DNA of 64,000 bases from Desulfitobacterium metallireducens DSM 15288 (GCF_000231405.2 NZ_CP007032.1:2480001-2544000); one strand, 5' to 3'; positions 1 to 9,318 are shown, counted from the first letter of the stretch. Numbers and translations are program-made. Notes: generated from the sequence alone by a model not told the origin.

Positions 1-278
1 GGCACCCAATCCATTGTCCGCAAACCATCGATCATTGATCCCCGTATTCTTAAATTGGCATAAGTCTCAAACTTAACCCCGCGGGCTAAATCAAAACGCT
101 CCAGCGCGTCGAGCAAACCAAAGACACCATACCCGATCAAATCATCTTCATCCACATGTTGAGGAAGGGCAATCGCAAGTCGGCCCGCAATCCGTTTAAC
201 CAAAGGCAAATATTTCTCAATCTGCTCAATTTTCCAATGACCCTGGGAAGTAGCTCCTTCATAAGGATTGGTTATCAC
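1..278 (-). CDS. fliA: RNA polymerase sigma-28 factor FliA/SigD (partial, 3' end off window)
   Basis: Open frame running off the left edge, so only about 92 N-terminal residues are visible. It starts at a GTG (276-278) with AGGAGG nine bases upstream. The visible protein shows sigma-70 region 1.2/2 features: [15 protein letters not shown], then [21 protein letters not shown], then the [19 protein letters not shown] core-binding and -10 recognition block typical of FliA/WhiG. In this family the protein directs late flagellar genes and is held by FlgM, which is also encoded in this window. It is the last visible gene of the long minus-strand flagellar operon, downstream of cheD, as in Bacillus. 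Confidence 0.93.
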   Translation of the reverse strand, partial: MITNPYEGATSQGHWKIEQIEKYLPLVKRIAGRLAIALPQHVDEDDLIGYGVFGLLDALERFDLARGVKFETYANLRIRGSMIDGLRTMDWV

Positions 279-304
279 GCGAATCGACCTCCTTTGCTCA
301 TTAC

Positions 305-688
305 TTATTCACCCCAGCCCATGCGCCGAACCATGTCCGCTTGTTTCGCTTCATCAGGCAACCCTTCGGATAAATCAGCATCCACTTGACCCGCTAGGGG
401 AGGGTCTATTTCATCCTGTCCCACTGCTACATCAAGAAAAGCGCCACGGCCTTCATCCGCTTCACTCTCACTAACGATATTTTCTGGCAAGTCTTCATTG
501 GGGGAAGCTGCTTTTTCAAACCCGTATAAACTTCCATAACTCAGTCCATATATCAATAAAAAAGATAAAATCATTCGAATCATAATCCGTAAGAAACTTG
601 CATTCGTTTGCCAGCTGAGAATTCCCACCAGGATTGCTGTTCCAAGCGCTAATCGCCAAGCCCAAATTCTTAAAGTTTCATGGTTCAA
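305..688 (-). CDS. Small membrane protein of unknown function between cheD and fliA
   Basis: 127 residues. The N-terminal half has two hydrophobic stretches (about residues 11-25 and 33-57). The C-terminal half is acidic and rich in E, D, P and A, so probably a soluble tail. It starts directly after the cheD stop and ends 26 bases before fliA, so it is almost certainly co-transcribed. Bacillus subtilis carries the membrane protein SwrB next to sigD, but I see no sequence resemblance and only the position is similar. Function unknown. Confidence 0.7.
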   Translation of the reverse strand: MNHETLRIWAWRLALGTAILVGILSWQTNASFLRIMIRMILSFLLIYGLSYGSLYGFEKAASPNEDLPENIVSESEADEGRGAFLDVAVGQDEIDPPLAGQVDADLSEGLPDEAKQADMVRRMGWGE

Positions 689-1171
689 TCAAATCACCTT
701 TTCGCCATGGTTAATCGTCCGAACCTTTAATTCTCCAGTACCGACATCGAAATGAATGGTCCGCCCAAAACTTCCGCCTACATCAGCAACAAGCAAAGGA
801 ATACCTAAACGTTTCAATTCCGCCTCTACTGCCTCAGCATTGCGATCCCCGATTTTTAGGACAGTCGTTTTTCCCGGAAAGGAAAACATCTGTGCACCAC
901 CCGCAATTTTAGCTCTGAGTCGCATTTTCTTAGCTCCAAGACGGAGGATATCTTGAATCATAAGTTCAACCGCCGTATCGGCATATTTCGCCAGATTTAC
1001 TCCTGCATGTCCGCTCGATGTAGGTAGCATGATATGGGCCATCCCGCCCACTTTTTCCACGGGATCATGAACACAGATCCCAATACACGAACCTAAACCG
1101 GCCGTCATTAAAATATCCGGAGTTTTCGAGGTCTTATAATCTGCCATCCCTACTGTGATCACATTGCTCAT
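689..1171 (-). CDS. cheD: Chemoreceptor glutamine deamidase CheD
   Basis: 160 residues, full family length. CheD deamidates glutamines of methyl-accepting chemotaxis proteins and binds CheC. The catalytic triad expected from Thermotoga CheD is visible as Thr23 and Cys29 (TAGLGSCIGI) and His46 (GGMAHIMLP). The AGGAQMF and GDRNAEAVEAELKRLGIP blocks also fit. The start overlaps the cheC stop by four bases (ATGA), implying translational coupling and matching their known physical partnership. Confidence 0.95.
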   Translation of the reverse strand: MSNVITVGMADYKTSKTPDILMTAGLGSCIGICVHDPVEKVGGMAHIMLPTSSGHAGVNLAKYADTAVELMIQDILRLGAKKMRLRAKIAGGAQMFSFPGKTTVLKIGDRNAEAVEAELKRLGIPLLVADVGGSFGRTIHFDVGTGELKVRTINHGEKVI

Positions 1172-1764
1172 ACTCCTAAAGCTCCCAACAGTTTCTTCAT
1201 CGAACCATCGTTCGGAAGAAAAATAAATTGTCCCTCAATTTGGGGTATTCCTGTCATCTGAGTGTCAATAAATAAAACACTGTCATCTAGGGTACCGTCT
1301 TCTAGCATAATGGCGTCAAAAATTGCACCCACCATATCCACGGCAAGAGCTGGAACAGAGGGCTGCAAAGGAATTCCTGAAAAACTGGTCAGTGCGATTA
1401 AAAAAGAGCTGACCATGATATTACCCACTTCCTTAAGTGCGGATTGTGCCATTTCATCCACAAAAAGGTCCAATGGCTGATCTGTGCCAATTAAGGCTTG
1501 AACTACAACTTCCGCGCTCTCTAAAGGAAAGAAAAAAACAGCCTTACCTTCAGCCTCTCCTTCAACTTTTACATAGACCACGGCTTGGGGCGAATCCAAT
1601 TGACCAATAATCGTTTCAATATTTTCATAAGGCACCACCCAGACTTCTGGAACTGACATATCAATGCGCCGTTGCAGAAGAGTCGATAAAGCCGTTGCAG
1701 CATGACCAGAGCCTATATTTCCAATCTCTCGTAAGGCATCTAATTGAAGTTGTGTGATTTCCAT
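1168..1764 (-). CDS. cheC: CheY-P phosphatase CheC
   Basis: 198 residues. Two CheC signature helices are present: LREIGNIGSGHAATALS near residue 10 and DEMAQSALKEVGNIMVSSFL near residue 105. Each carries the Glu and Asn pair that CheC/CheX/FliY phosphatases use on CheY-P. No SpoA domain follows, which separates it from FliY (10969-12111). It lies two bases downstream of the PilZ gene and overlaps cheD. Confidence 0.95.
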   Translation of the reverse strand: MEITQLQLDALREIGNIGSGHAATALSTLLQRRIDMSVPEVWVVPYENIETIIGQLDSPQAVVYVKVEGEAEGKAVFFFPLESAEVVVQALIGTDQPLDLFVDEMAQSALKEVGNIMVSSFLIALTSFSGIPLQPSVPALAVDMVGAIFDAIMLEDGTLDDSVLFIDTQMTGIPQIEGQFIFLPNDGSMKKLLGALGV

Positions 1765-1766
1765 AG

Positions 1767-2411
1767 CTAGACCAGTCCTTTCTTGCGCATATCCCTCTGT
1801 AAATCAAAAACACAGCGGATGATGCGATCGCGATCACGTTCTGGAATCTGGTAAAAATCAACCGAGATACTGTATTTTTTACTTTCTACCTCTTTTTCCA
1901 TGCGACAAACTCGAGCTGAAATTTGTATCGGTCCAGTGGGCAAATCAAGAGTCGCGATCAGGATAGCCCCTTTTTCAACGGGTTCATTCGTTTGGAACCG
2001 CATTCCGCCTCCGCTCAAATCCAGCATGGTTCCTTTCTGGGTATCACTTAGCCCTTGCCTTGTGACTGCACGAAAGGTTACTAGATAAGTAGCGGGAATC
2101 CTAACATAATTGCGACGTTGGACACGACGAATATCATTAGAATATTCCAATATAAAAATAGCAACAGGGACAGCAATCCTCTGCATAATGGTCGTATTTA
2201 TTTCATACGCTGCCACTTCATCCCAAAAGATAACTTTGAGTGGGGTTCCTTCCCGAAGAGGAACAAGCTGGCCTTGCACCATGGGTGCAAAAACAGAGAT
2301 AATCTTTTCTCCCACTTCATCAAGATGCGTTTTATACTGTCCGGCTAACTCTCCTTCGGAAATCATAAGATCAACAGCCAGACCGGGTACAAGTTTTTTG
2401 CGGTAATCCAT
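1767..2411 (-). CDS. PilZ-domain flagellar brake protein (YcgR/DgrA-like)
   Basis: 214 residues. The N-terminal half fits a YcgR-type beta domain. The C-terminal half is a PilZ domain with both c-di-GMP signatures: an RRVQRRNYVRIP arginine motif near residue 97 and DLSGGGMRF near residue 130. In related bacteria such proteins bind c-di-GMP and slow the flagellar motor. The start has AGGAGGTGG in front. Its place between flhG and cheC inside the flagellar operon supports a motility role, though the exact output is inferred. Confidence 0.85.
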   Translation of the reverse strand: MDYRKKLVPGLAVDLMISEGELAGQYKTHLDEVGEKIISVFAPMVQGQLVPLREGTPLKVIFWDEVAAYEINTTIMQRIAVPVAIFILEYSNDIRRVQRRNYVRIPATYLVTFRAVTRQGLSDTQKGTMLDLSGGGMRFQTNEPVEKGAILIATLDLPTGPIQISARVCRMEKEVESKKYSISVDFYQIPERDRDRIIRCVFDLQRDMRKKGLV

Positions 2412-2447
2412 ACCACCACCTCCTAATTAGAGAATTGATCATCTATA

Positions 2448-3338
2448 CTAACGACGCAAAAGCTGTGTCAAGAATCCCCGTATTCCTGCCGCCTTGCGCG
2501 GAGGAGCGAGATAAAGTCCGGAGACTGAACCGGCAATCCATTGGATACAGCGGTAGGCTGAGCTTGTAGGATAAGCTATAGCCAAGGGCTCTTGATTCAT
2601 GATGGCCTTGCCCACTGAAGGATCTTCATACACCCACCCCAGTAAACTCACTGACCCATGTAAGAATTTATGTACAGCATTTTCTAAGCGTTCAAAGGTT
2701 AATCGGGCATCAGTTTCCTGCGCAACACGGTTGACGACCACATTGACTTTTATCTTTTTATCTTCCGGATCTTCCGGATCTTCCGGATCATCCGAGCTCA
2801 GCGCTTTCAGCATCCCATAGGCATCAGTAAGCGCCGTTGGCTCTGGTGTCGTGAGCAGGATTATATCATCTGCCGCTTTCAAGAAATTCGTCACTGTATG
2901 TCCGAGTCCTGCACCCGTATCGATGATCAGGATATCGGTCAGCCCTTCCAAACGCCCTAAATTGCGAATTACATTTTCAAGATTAGCCCGTTCAATATTG
3001 GCCAAATCTTGTACGCCCGAACCACCCGGCAAGATACCTAGTCCTTTGGGCCCATAGACTAATATTTCTTCAATTGTTTTCTCACCACTTAAAAGGTGTT
3101 CGAGTGTAAAATGAGGCGTTACGCCGCAAGCAATATCAACATTGGCTAGGCCCAAATCACCATCGAGAATGATGACACGGTAACCCATATCAATCAACGC
3201 TAATGCTATATTCACGGTGAAATTCGTTTTACCAACTCCACCCTTACCACTTGTCACAGCAATCACACGGAGCGAGCCCTTATGTGCTGGATTCTTTTGG
3301 ATAGCCATTTTTCTTAAGGCGGTTGCTTGATCATGCAT
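2448..3338 (-). CDS. flhG: MinD/ParA-like flagellar number regulator FlhG (YlxH)
   Basis: 296 residues from the ATG at 3336-3338, chosen because GGGGAGGAG lies just upstream. The frame stays open further 5', but that part is a shadow of flhF. A deviant Walker A motif GKGGVGKTNF, an ILDGDLGLANVD block and a DTGAGLG block identify a ParA/MinD ATPase. FlhG partners the FlhF GTPase to control flagellar number and placement. The start lies inside the 3' end of flhF (8-base overlap). An in-frame DPE repeat coded by a 9-bp tandem repeat (about 2762-2788) lies in a loop region. Confidence 0.93.
   Translation of the reverse strand: MHDQATALRKMAIQKNPAHKGSLRVIAVTSGKGGVGKTNFTVNIALALIDMGYRVIILDGDLGLANVDIACGVTPHFTLEHLLSGEKTIEEILVYGPKGLGILPGGSGVQDLANIERANLENVIRNLGRLEGLTDILIIDTGAGLGHTVTNFLKAADDIILLTTPEPTALTDAYGMLKALSSDDPEDPEDPEDKKIKVNVVVNRVAQETDARLTFERLENAVHKFLHGSVSLLGWVYEDPSVGKAIMNQEPLAIAYPTSSAYRCIQWIAGSVSGLYLAPPRKAAGIRGFLTQLLRR
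2762..2788. repeat. 9-bp direct repeat, three copies, inside flhG
   Basis: Three perfect tandem copies of CTTCCGGAT on the plus strand, coding for a repeated Asp-Pro-Glu unit in FlhG. Because the unit is a multiple of three, gain or loss of copies would keep the frame. Confidence 0.85.
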
Positions 3339-4560
3339 GTCGATTCTCCTCCCCAAGAATATAACGGGCAAGCCGTTCTGGGGTTGCCGCCTCAATATCG
3401 TCGGGGACGTTTTGACCGTTAGTGAGATAGGCAACCGGTAAATTCGTCTGCTCAATAAGATTGAGGATTGAACCCCCATTCACTGTTTCATCCAGTTTTG
3501 TGAAAAGAAGGTGCGTACACAAGGGCTCAAAGCGTCGAAAAACTTTGAACTGATCAGCCGAATGCATTGTTGCACTGAGAACCAAGATGGTTAACTCCGG
3601 TTGGGCTTTATCCAGAAAAGACTTAAGCTCTGACATGTGAAGTTCATGATGCGGGCTACGACCTGCTGTATCCACAAAGATAAGTTCCTTATCGCTATGA
3701 CTCGTAATTGCATCTTTTAATCCTGAGGGACTCATCACAACATCCACTGGAACCCCGATAATTTCACCAAAGGTTTTTAACTGCTCAACCGCAGCAACCC
3801 GGTAGGTATCTGCCGTAATCAAGGCGACACTCCGTTTATCCACAATGCTAAAACCAGCTGCCAATTTACCGATCGTCGTCGTTTTACCTATGCCTGTAGG
3901 CCCAACTAAAGCAATGACCCGCGGCTTTTTAACCCCAGGTTGAATCGTTGCCGTGTTATGGCAAATCGTTTGAATTTCCTCTTTCAGTTTCGCTCTAACT
4001 CGAGAATCTGTTGTCCAATCTTCTTCTCTTAAGTTTTGCTGTAAATAGCGCATCAGTCGTTTGACTAATTTAGGCTGTACTCCTCGATCTTGGAGCAAAT
4101 CCGCCCATTTCTGTAAGGGCACTGGCCAAATGACCTGTTCTCCGCCAAACCCCTCCATTTGCTTGTTCATTCGATCGAGAAGTTTACGCATGGAATATAA
4201 CTCTTGCTCCAGAGATACCGTTTTTGAAGTTTGTGAATTTTCCCGCGCTAAAGAATTCCCGGAAGAATCTAAATGAGGGACTTGTGCTTCGGTCCGTGTT
4301 TGAATTTGAGGCTGAAGTCGGTAAACAGGTTCATTCGTAACACGCGTTTGTACGGTACTTCCTGAACTTATCGGCTTCTTACTCACAGGCTGTTCTTCGA
4401 TAGCCGCCGTGATTTCCACCTTAGGCTTACCAAAAAAGCCAAATAAGCCGCCTTCGCGGAACTGACGTGTCTGCAGAATGACGGCGTCTGATCCCAAATC
4501 CCGCTTCACTTTACCCATAGTTTCTGCAACATTATCTCCTACAAAACGTTTAACTCGCAT
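3331..4560 (-). CDS. flhF: SRP-type GTPase FlhF
   Basis: 409 residues. The N-terminal basic region (MRVKRFVGDNVAETMGKV) and a polar linker are followed by an NG GTPase domain with G1 VGPTGIGKTTTIGKLA, the DTAGRS G3 motif and the TKLDET G4 motif. FlhF is a membrane-associated GTPase that places the flagellum and recruits early components. It overlaps flhA by 11 bases upstream and flhG by 8 bases downstream, the usual flhA-flhF-flhG order. Confidence 0.95.
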   Translation of the reverse strand: MRVKRFVGDNVAETMGKVKRDLGSDAVILQTRQFREGGLFGFFGKPKVEITAAIEEQPVSKKPISSGSTVQTRVTNEPVYRLQPQIQTRTEAQVPHLDSSGNSLARENSQTSKTVSLEQELYSMRKLLDRMNKQMEGFGGEQVIWPVPLQKWADLLQDRGVQPKLVKRLMRYLQQNLREEDWTTDSRVRAKLKEEIQTICHNTATIQPGVKKPRVIALVGPTGIGKTTTIGKLAAGFSIVDKRSVALITADTYRVAAVEQLKTFGEIIGVPVDVVMSPSGLKDAITSHSDKELIFVDTAGRSPHHELHMSELKSFLDKAQPELTILVLSATMHSADQFKVFRRFEPLCTHLLFTKLDETVNGGSILNLIEQTNLPVAYLTNGQNVPDDIEAATPERLARYILGEENRHA

Positions 4561-6625
4561 TTCCAGCCACCACCATTCCTACAGCCTGTACTTGAACTCC
4601 ATGAACAAGTTCGTTATATGATAAAATGATCAATTGCGGAAGTTGTCTCTCCGTCACACGCTTCAAATTGATTCGCACCACGGGAGCACAAACCAGTACT
4701 GGATTATATCCTTTGAGCATCATTTTTTCAATTTCCTTACTCAAAGATTGCATCAAACCCTGGAGGATGCGTGGATCAAGCGTCAGATAACTTCCAAAAT
4801 CTGAAGGTTGAATACTATCGAGTATTTGTTGCTCGAGTTTCGGTTCGAGCGTAAGCACAGGAAGATTTTTATCAGGCCCTAGCAATTGTTGCAAAATCTG
4901 TCGGGATAACCCTTGCCGCACATATTCGCTTAAACGGTCGATATCTTTTGTTCCTGACGCGTAATCCGCCAAGGTTTCGAGAATCGTGACCATATCCCGA
5001 ATCGTTACTCTCTCTCGTAAGAGATTGCTGAGAATTTTTTGAATCTGACCCAAGTTAAGATGCTCAAGTGCATCATCTACTGCAGCTGGGGCTTGTTCCT
5101 TCGCATGATCGAGTAGGATTTTAACATCCTGACGGCTTAAGATCTCCCAAGCATTGCTCTTGATGACTTCAGTCAAATGCGTTGCCAAAACGGTAGGCGC
5201 ATCAACCACAGTATACCCAGAGAGCTCTGCCTGCTCACGATAAATAGCACTAATCCATTTTGCATCAAGCCCAAAGGAAGGCTCCTTCGTCGGGATACCT
5301 GGAATACTTTCATCCTCGATCCCACTGCTCATGCCCAGATAATGGTCAGCTAATAACTCCCCGCTTGCCACCTCAGCCCCTCTAATTTTAATTATATATT
5401 GATTAGGCTGAAGGTTCATGTTATCACGGACCCGAATGACCGGTACAATGAACCCTAGCTCACTCGCCACCTGACGGCGGATCAGCACAATTCGATCAAG
5501 GAGATCTCCGCCTTGCTGCGCATCGACTAAGGCAATCAAAGCATACCCCAGCTCGAGCTCCATATTATCGACTTGAAGCAGATTAAGCACATTTTCAGGC
5601 TTTTTACTTTCTTCAATTTCAGTCTCTCGTGCTGCCGCGCTTTCATCAACCACGATTTGTTTCGTGTTTTTTTGCAAGTATACTCCTGCAGCAACCATGA
5701 TTGCTGCAACAAGGAATAAGGGAAGCATCGGCAATCCAAAGAATGCCAAGAAAACGAGTACACCTGCTGTAATAAATAAGGCCTTTGGACTTCTCATGAG
5801 CTGTTTTGATAAGTCGTGTCCAAGGTTTGTATCCGAAGTAGCACGCGTTACGATCAAACCCGTCGAAGTCGAAATTAAAAGGGCGGGAATCTGAGTGACC
5901 AAGCCATCCCCAATAGTCAAGAGCGTATACGTTTGAAGGGCTTGCATCATCGATTCTCCCCGTAAAAAAACCCCCGTGATAAAGCCACCAATAATATTGA
6001 TAAAAAGGATAATAATACCGGCGATGGCGTCCCCTTTAACGAACTTACTGGCCCCATCCATAGCTCCGTAAAAATCAGCTTCTTGTTGAATCTTTTTTCG
6101 GCGATCTCTCGCTTGAAGCTCATTAATAAGACCTGAATTTAAATCAGCATCGATGGCCATTTGTTTACCTGGCATTGCATCCAAGGTAAAACGAGCAGCG
6201 ACTTCAGATACTCGCTCTGAACCTTTGGTTATAACCAGGAAATTGACGATAACAAGGATAATGAAAACGACTAAACCAACGACAACACTACCCCCGACCA
6301 CAAACTGTCCAAATTGCAGTACGACCTCTCCTGCATAACCATTTAAAAGAACGAGCCGGGTTGTGGAAACGTTCAAGGAAAGCCTGAACAAGGTCATAAT
6401 CAGTAACAATGAGGGAAGTGCGGAAAAGTCTAAAGGATCAACAGTAAACATGGAGAGCATTAAGATCAGAACAGACCCCGAAATACTTAGGGTCAGTAAG
6501 ATGTCAAGGAGAAAGGATGGGAGCGGAATAACCATCATGACGACAACGGATACGATTCCGACCGCGGCGAGGACGTCTGTGTTAGCTGCTAGGCGTTTGC
6601 CTCTGCTAATGTTGGTTGTTGCCAA
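4550..6625 (-). CDS. flhA: Flagellar type III export gate protein FlhA
   Basis: 691 residues if translation starts at the TTG at 6623-6625, which has AAAGGAGG about seven bases upstream. The frame is open 33 codons further to 6724, but that stretch has no ribosome binding site, and 691 matches the normal FlhA length. About eight membrane helices occupy roughly residues 15-320. The conserved cytoplasmic FHIPEP region is seen as SERVSEVAARFTLDAMPGKQMAIDADL. A large cytosolic domain follows. It forms the export gate with FlhB and FliPQR. Confidence 0.95.
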   Translation of the reverse strand: MATTNISRGKRLAANTDVLAAVGIVSVVVMMVIPLPSFLLDILLTLSISGSVLILMLSMFTVDPLDFSALPSLLLIMTLFRLSLNVSTTRLVLLNGYAGEVVLQFGQFVVGGSVVVGLVVFIILVIVNFLVITKGSERVSEVAARFTLDAMPGKQMAIDADLNSGLINELQARDRRKKIQQEADFYGAMDGASKFVKGDAIAGIIILFINIIGGFITGVFLRGESMMQALQTYTLLTIGDGLVTQIPALLISTSTGLIVTRATSDTNLGHDLSKQLMRSPKALFITAGVLVFLAFFGLPMLPLFLVAAIMVAAGVYLQKNTKQIVVDESAAARETEIEESKKPENVLNLLQVDNMELELGYALIALVDAQQGGDLLDRIVLIRRQVASELGFIVPVIRVRDNMNLQPNQYIIKIRGAEVASGELLADHYLGMSSGIEDESIPGIPTKEPSFGLDAKWISAIYREQAELSGYTVVDAPTVLATHLTEVIKSNAWEILSRQDVKILLDHAKEQAPAAVDDALEHLNLGQIQKILSNLLRERVTIRDMVTILETLADYASGTKDIDRLSEYVRQGLSRQILQQLLGPDKNLPVLTLEPKLEQQILDSIQPSDFGSYLTLDPRILQGLMQSLSKEIEKMMLKGYNPVLVCAPVVRINLKRVTERQLPQLIILSYNELVHGVQVQAVGMVVAGNAS

Positions 6626-6698
6626 GAATCTGCTCCTCCTTTCTGCAAAGTCGTAGTTGGTAATGAAGGGTGATCTGAGGTCTATTGTCTGGGATGGC

Positions 6699-6873
6699 GG
6701 CGAAGCGCTTTGCTCGCTCATCAAGGCGCCCGGGGCTACTCACTTGGAGACTCCGCTACCTCGCTAAACCTCAGGGTAATACCTGATGTGAACCACAGCT
6801 CGGCTTCACGCTCCGCTGCCTTCGTTCACTTACGCCCCTCTGCTTAATTCTTCGCTCCGCAAATCGCTTCGCC
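6699..6873 (+). repeat. Structured repeat copy C (flhB-flhA gap)
   Basis: A 175-bp element in the 336-base gap between flhB and flhA, which is otherwise empty. The 5' arm GGCGAAGCGCTTTGC (6699-6713) pairs with GCAAATCGCTTCGCC (6859-6873), 14 of 15 positions. The interior holds the family core AACCTCAGGGTAATACCTGA and a GTGAACC motif shared with the copies at 9140-9318 and 23359-23536. It is the most diverged copy. Strand is given by core orientation. Confidence 0.75.
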
Positions 6874-6961
6874 TGTCTTCGCATTATCTATAGCTCGGCT
6901 CGGCTTTGCTTTAATGCATGTCCACTTATTCTCCTTTGGAGAATATCGTCGTTTAGAAAAG

Positions 6962-8014
6962 TTACGCTGTTGGGCGCTTTTTCTTTAGGCGGTAGACGAA
7001 AGCGAGGACTTCTGCGACGGCTTTATAGAGATCCGCAGGTACGGCTTGTCCGATTTCAACTTGGGCATAGAGCGCACGGGCCAGCGGTTTATTTTCTAAG
7101 ATAATGATACCATATTCTTTGGCATTTGCCCGGATTCTGAGGGCGACTTGGTCAGCTCCTTTGGCGACGACATAAGGAGCAGGATTTTTTTTAGCATCAT
7201 AACGAAGGGCGACTGCAAAGTGAGTTGGGTTTGTAACGACAACGTCTGCAGATTTTAGGTCCTGCATCATCCGACTCATTGCCATTTCTCGTTGTTTTCT
7301 TCGAATTTCTGATTTGATTTGTGGATTTCCTTCGGATTGTTTAAATTCTTGCTTCATTTCTTCATGGGACATGCGTAAATTTTTCTCATAATCCCACCAT
7401 TGATAGAGAAAGTCGATGACTGCGATTAAAACAAAGGATATGGAAATCTTCCAGGCAAGGCTCATAAGCGCGTTCCCGATATACATGGCGGCTTGAGCGA
7501 TACTCAGTTGTTGTAAGGCGGGATAAACTTGGAGATTATCCCGTATGGTGGCATAAAGAAAATATCCAATAAGGATCACTTTAAGTAAGGATTTAAAGAG
7601 TTCCACCCAGGCTTTTACCCCAAACATTCTTTTGGCTCCACTGATTAGACTAATTCGAGAAAGTTGAGGTTTAAGGGGTTCAAGGGTAAATAGGGATTTC
7701 ACCTGCAGATAGTTGCTGGCTGTCGCAATCAGGGCCCCAACAATAAAAATGGGACCGACGACTTGGATCCCTACCCAAAGCAAATTGATCATGAGGGTTG
7801 ATATAGACTGCACATTCCAGTCAAAAGGAAGGCCATAGACGTATTGGAAGAGTCCACTCATTTTGGTAATCATCGTGGGAAGCCAATATTTCAAAAGAGC
7901 CACAAACCCCAGGAGCATAAAAGCGGACACCATTTCCTGGCTCTTAAGGACTTGTCCTTTTTTACGCGCGTCCTGCCGTCGTTTCGGAGTGGCCTGTAAC
8001 GTCTTTTCACTCAT
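6962..8014 (-). CDS. flhB: Flagellar export switch protein FlhB
   Basis: 350 residues from the ATG at 8012-8014, which overlaps the fliR stop as ATGA. A GTG nine bases further upstream is also open. It has an N-terminal basic segment (KTLQATPKRRQDARKKGQV), four membrane helices, and the autocleavage site NPTH (VVVTNPTHFAVAL) where FlhB self-cleaves to switch substrate from rod/hook to filament. Standard family length. Confidence 0.95.
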   Translation of the reverse strand: MSEKTLQATPKRRQDARKKGQVLKSQEMVSAFMLLGFVALLKYWLPTMITKMSGLFQYVYGLPFDWNVQSISTLMINLLWVGIQVVGPIFIVGALIATASNYLQVKSLFTLEPLKPQLSRISLISGAKRMFGVKAWVELFKSLLKVILIGYFLYATIRDNLQVYPALQQLSIAQAAMYIGNALMSLAWKISISFVLIAVIDFLYQWWDYEKNLRMSHEEMKQEFKQSEGNPQIKSEIRRKQREMAMSRMMQDLKSADVVVTNPTHFAVALRYDAKKNPAPYVVAKGADQVALRIRANAKEYGIIILENKPLARALYAQVEIGQAVPADLYKAVAEVLAFVYRLKKKRPTA

Positions 8015-8790
8015 TGTTGCCACCCCTTATACAGATCGAGGATCCACGTCATACTTGTATTAAACAAATGACTCACCGATTGTCCAAAGAAAGGAAGTGC
8101 GAAGATCAAGATAACAAACCCAAAAATAATTTTAACAGGAAAAACGACTGTAAAAATATTGAGTTGCGGTACGGCTCGAGATAAAAGCCCAACCCCTATA
8201 TCAGCAATCAGCAGGGCCCCGAGTATGGGAAGCGCCAGCTGGATAGATAAGGTAAATACGGAGGTGATTAAATGAACCCCATAATCGAGACCCATCGGAA
8301 GACCTGCTGGGTTCACTGGTATATAAGCATAACTTTTCACCATTGCGGCAATGAGGTAATGATGAGAATTCGTAGCAAGCAAGAGCATCGTTGCCATAAT
8401 AATTTGGAAGTTTCCCATCATTGCGCTTTGCACACCATAAACCGGATCGATCGCGCCACCCATCGTAAATCCCATCTGAAGGTCAATCAATTGCCCAGCT
8501 CCTTGGACAATTGCGGAAATGCAATAGGTTAAGAAACCAATAACAAGCCCAACTAGGACTTCTTTGACCACTAACGCGGCGTACATCCAAACATCGTCAG
8601 GAATCTGTGGGGCAGAGGCTTGAATCAGAGGATACATAATAACCGAAAGTCCACCCGCCAATCCTATCTTCACTATGCTCGGAACTCCTCGAGCTCCAAA
8701 AACCGGAGCGAGCATAATCATTCCAGCCCACCGAGATAGGATAAGTAAAAAGAGAGAAACATTCCATTGCAAAAATTGAGCGAGCCCCAT
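8011..8790 (-). CDS. fliR: Flagellar export gate protein FliR
   Basis: 259 residues with about six hydrophobic helices. The family motif around RAVPQLNIFTVVFPVKI is present, and FAPVFGARGVP-like sequence appears near the N-terminus (LAPVFGARGVPSIVKIGLA). FliR forms the export gate with FliP and FliQ. It follows fliQ by 14 bases and is coupled to flhB. Confidence 0.95.
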   Translation of the reverse strand: MGLAQFLQWNVSLFLLILSRWAGMIMLAPVFGARGVPSIVKIGLAGGLSVIMYPLIQASAPQIPDDVWMYAALVVKEVLVGLVIGFLTYCISAIVQGAGQLIDLQMGFTMGGAIDPVYGVQSAMMGNFQIIMATMLLLATNSHHYLIAAMVKSYAYIPVNPAGLPMGLDYGVHLITSVFTLSIQLALPILGALLIADIGVGLLSRAVPQLNIFTVVFPVKIIFGFVILIFALPFFGQSVSHLFNTSMTWILDLYKGWQQ

Positions 8791-8804
8791 GTCATCATCT
8801 CCGA

Positions 8805-9077
8805 CTAGTAGTTGCCGAACGTTGCGAGTTGGCTAAACAAATTTGAGGTATAGGTTGTTAAAACAGTCAACATCCACGGTCCGAGAAGGAGCATCAAGGC
8901 GATAATCGCCAAGATTTTGGGAATAAACGATAACGTTTGTTCTTGGATGGAAGTCATCGCTTGAAAGATGCTGACCACGAGACCCACTAGCAAGCTCACC
9001 CCTAAGATCGGCCCACCCACGAGCATCGCAGTGCCGAGAGCCTCTTTCGCAAGATATAAAACTTCATTCTGGCTCAT
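8805..9077 (-). CDS. fliQ: Flagellar export gate protein FliQ
   Basis: 90 residues from ATG 9075-9077, preceded by AGAGGGGGG. The frame is open a little further upstream without a better ribosome site, and 90 is the normal FliQ length. Two membrane helices are visible, with GPILGVSLLVGLVVSIFQAMTSIQEQTL as the family hallmark. It is separated from fliP by 243 bases containing a structured repeat, an unusual break in the usually tight fliPQR block. Confidence 0.95.
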   Translation of the reverse strand: MSQNEVLYLAKEALGTAMLVGGPILGVSLLVGLVVSIFQAMTSIQEQTLSFIPKILAIIALMLLLGPWMLTVLTTYTSNLFSQLATFGNY

Positions 9078-9139
9078 CAGCATCCCCCCTCTTAAATAAA
9101 AGCCTAAAATTTGTCGCAAACTTCAAAAGACCTATTACC

Positions 9140-9318
9140 GTAGCTTATCGCACAGAAGTGAACGATTTATGTGGAGGAGCGATAAGGCAAACGTCGCTTT
9201 CGAGTGGTAGCGACGCCAGTGGTTCACTTCAGGTATTACCCTGAGGTTTGGCAGAGCTCACTTGAAAGCTAGATTGCCAGCTCTGGAGCACTAAGTGAAC
9301 GGATGTGCGATAAGCTAC
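9140..9318 (-). repeat. Structured repeat copy A (fliP-fliQ gap)
   Basis: A 179-bp element with a perfect 15-bp terminal inverted repeat: GTAGCTTATCGCACA at 9140-9154 and its complement at 9304-9318. Internal inverted repeats CGTCGCT/AGCGACG and CAGAGCT/AGCTCTG suggest a multi-stem fold. The core CCTCAGGGTAATACCTGA lies on the minus strand, opposite to copies B and C. It ends two bases from the fliP stop. Not a family I can name. Confidence 0.85.

Noticed and set aside
3339-3479. Upstream extension of FlhG
   Set aside because: Lies wholly inside flhF in another frame and precedes a well-placed ATG with GGGGAGGAG.
6626-6724. N-terminal extension of FlhA to ATG at 6724
   Set aside because: No ribosome site, and it reaches into repeat copy C. 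The TTG at 6625 has a strong site and gives normal length.
9140-9318. Repeat family as a c-di-GMP riboswitch (GGCAAAC, GACGCC-like pieces)
   Set aside because: The conserved GEMM tetraloop and receptor arrangement is absent, the element occurs in both orientations, and it sits between operon genes.
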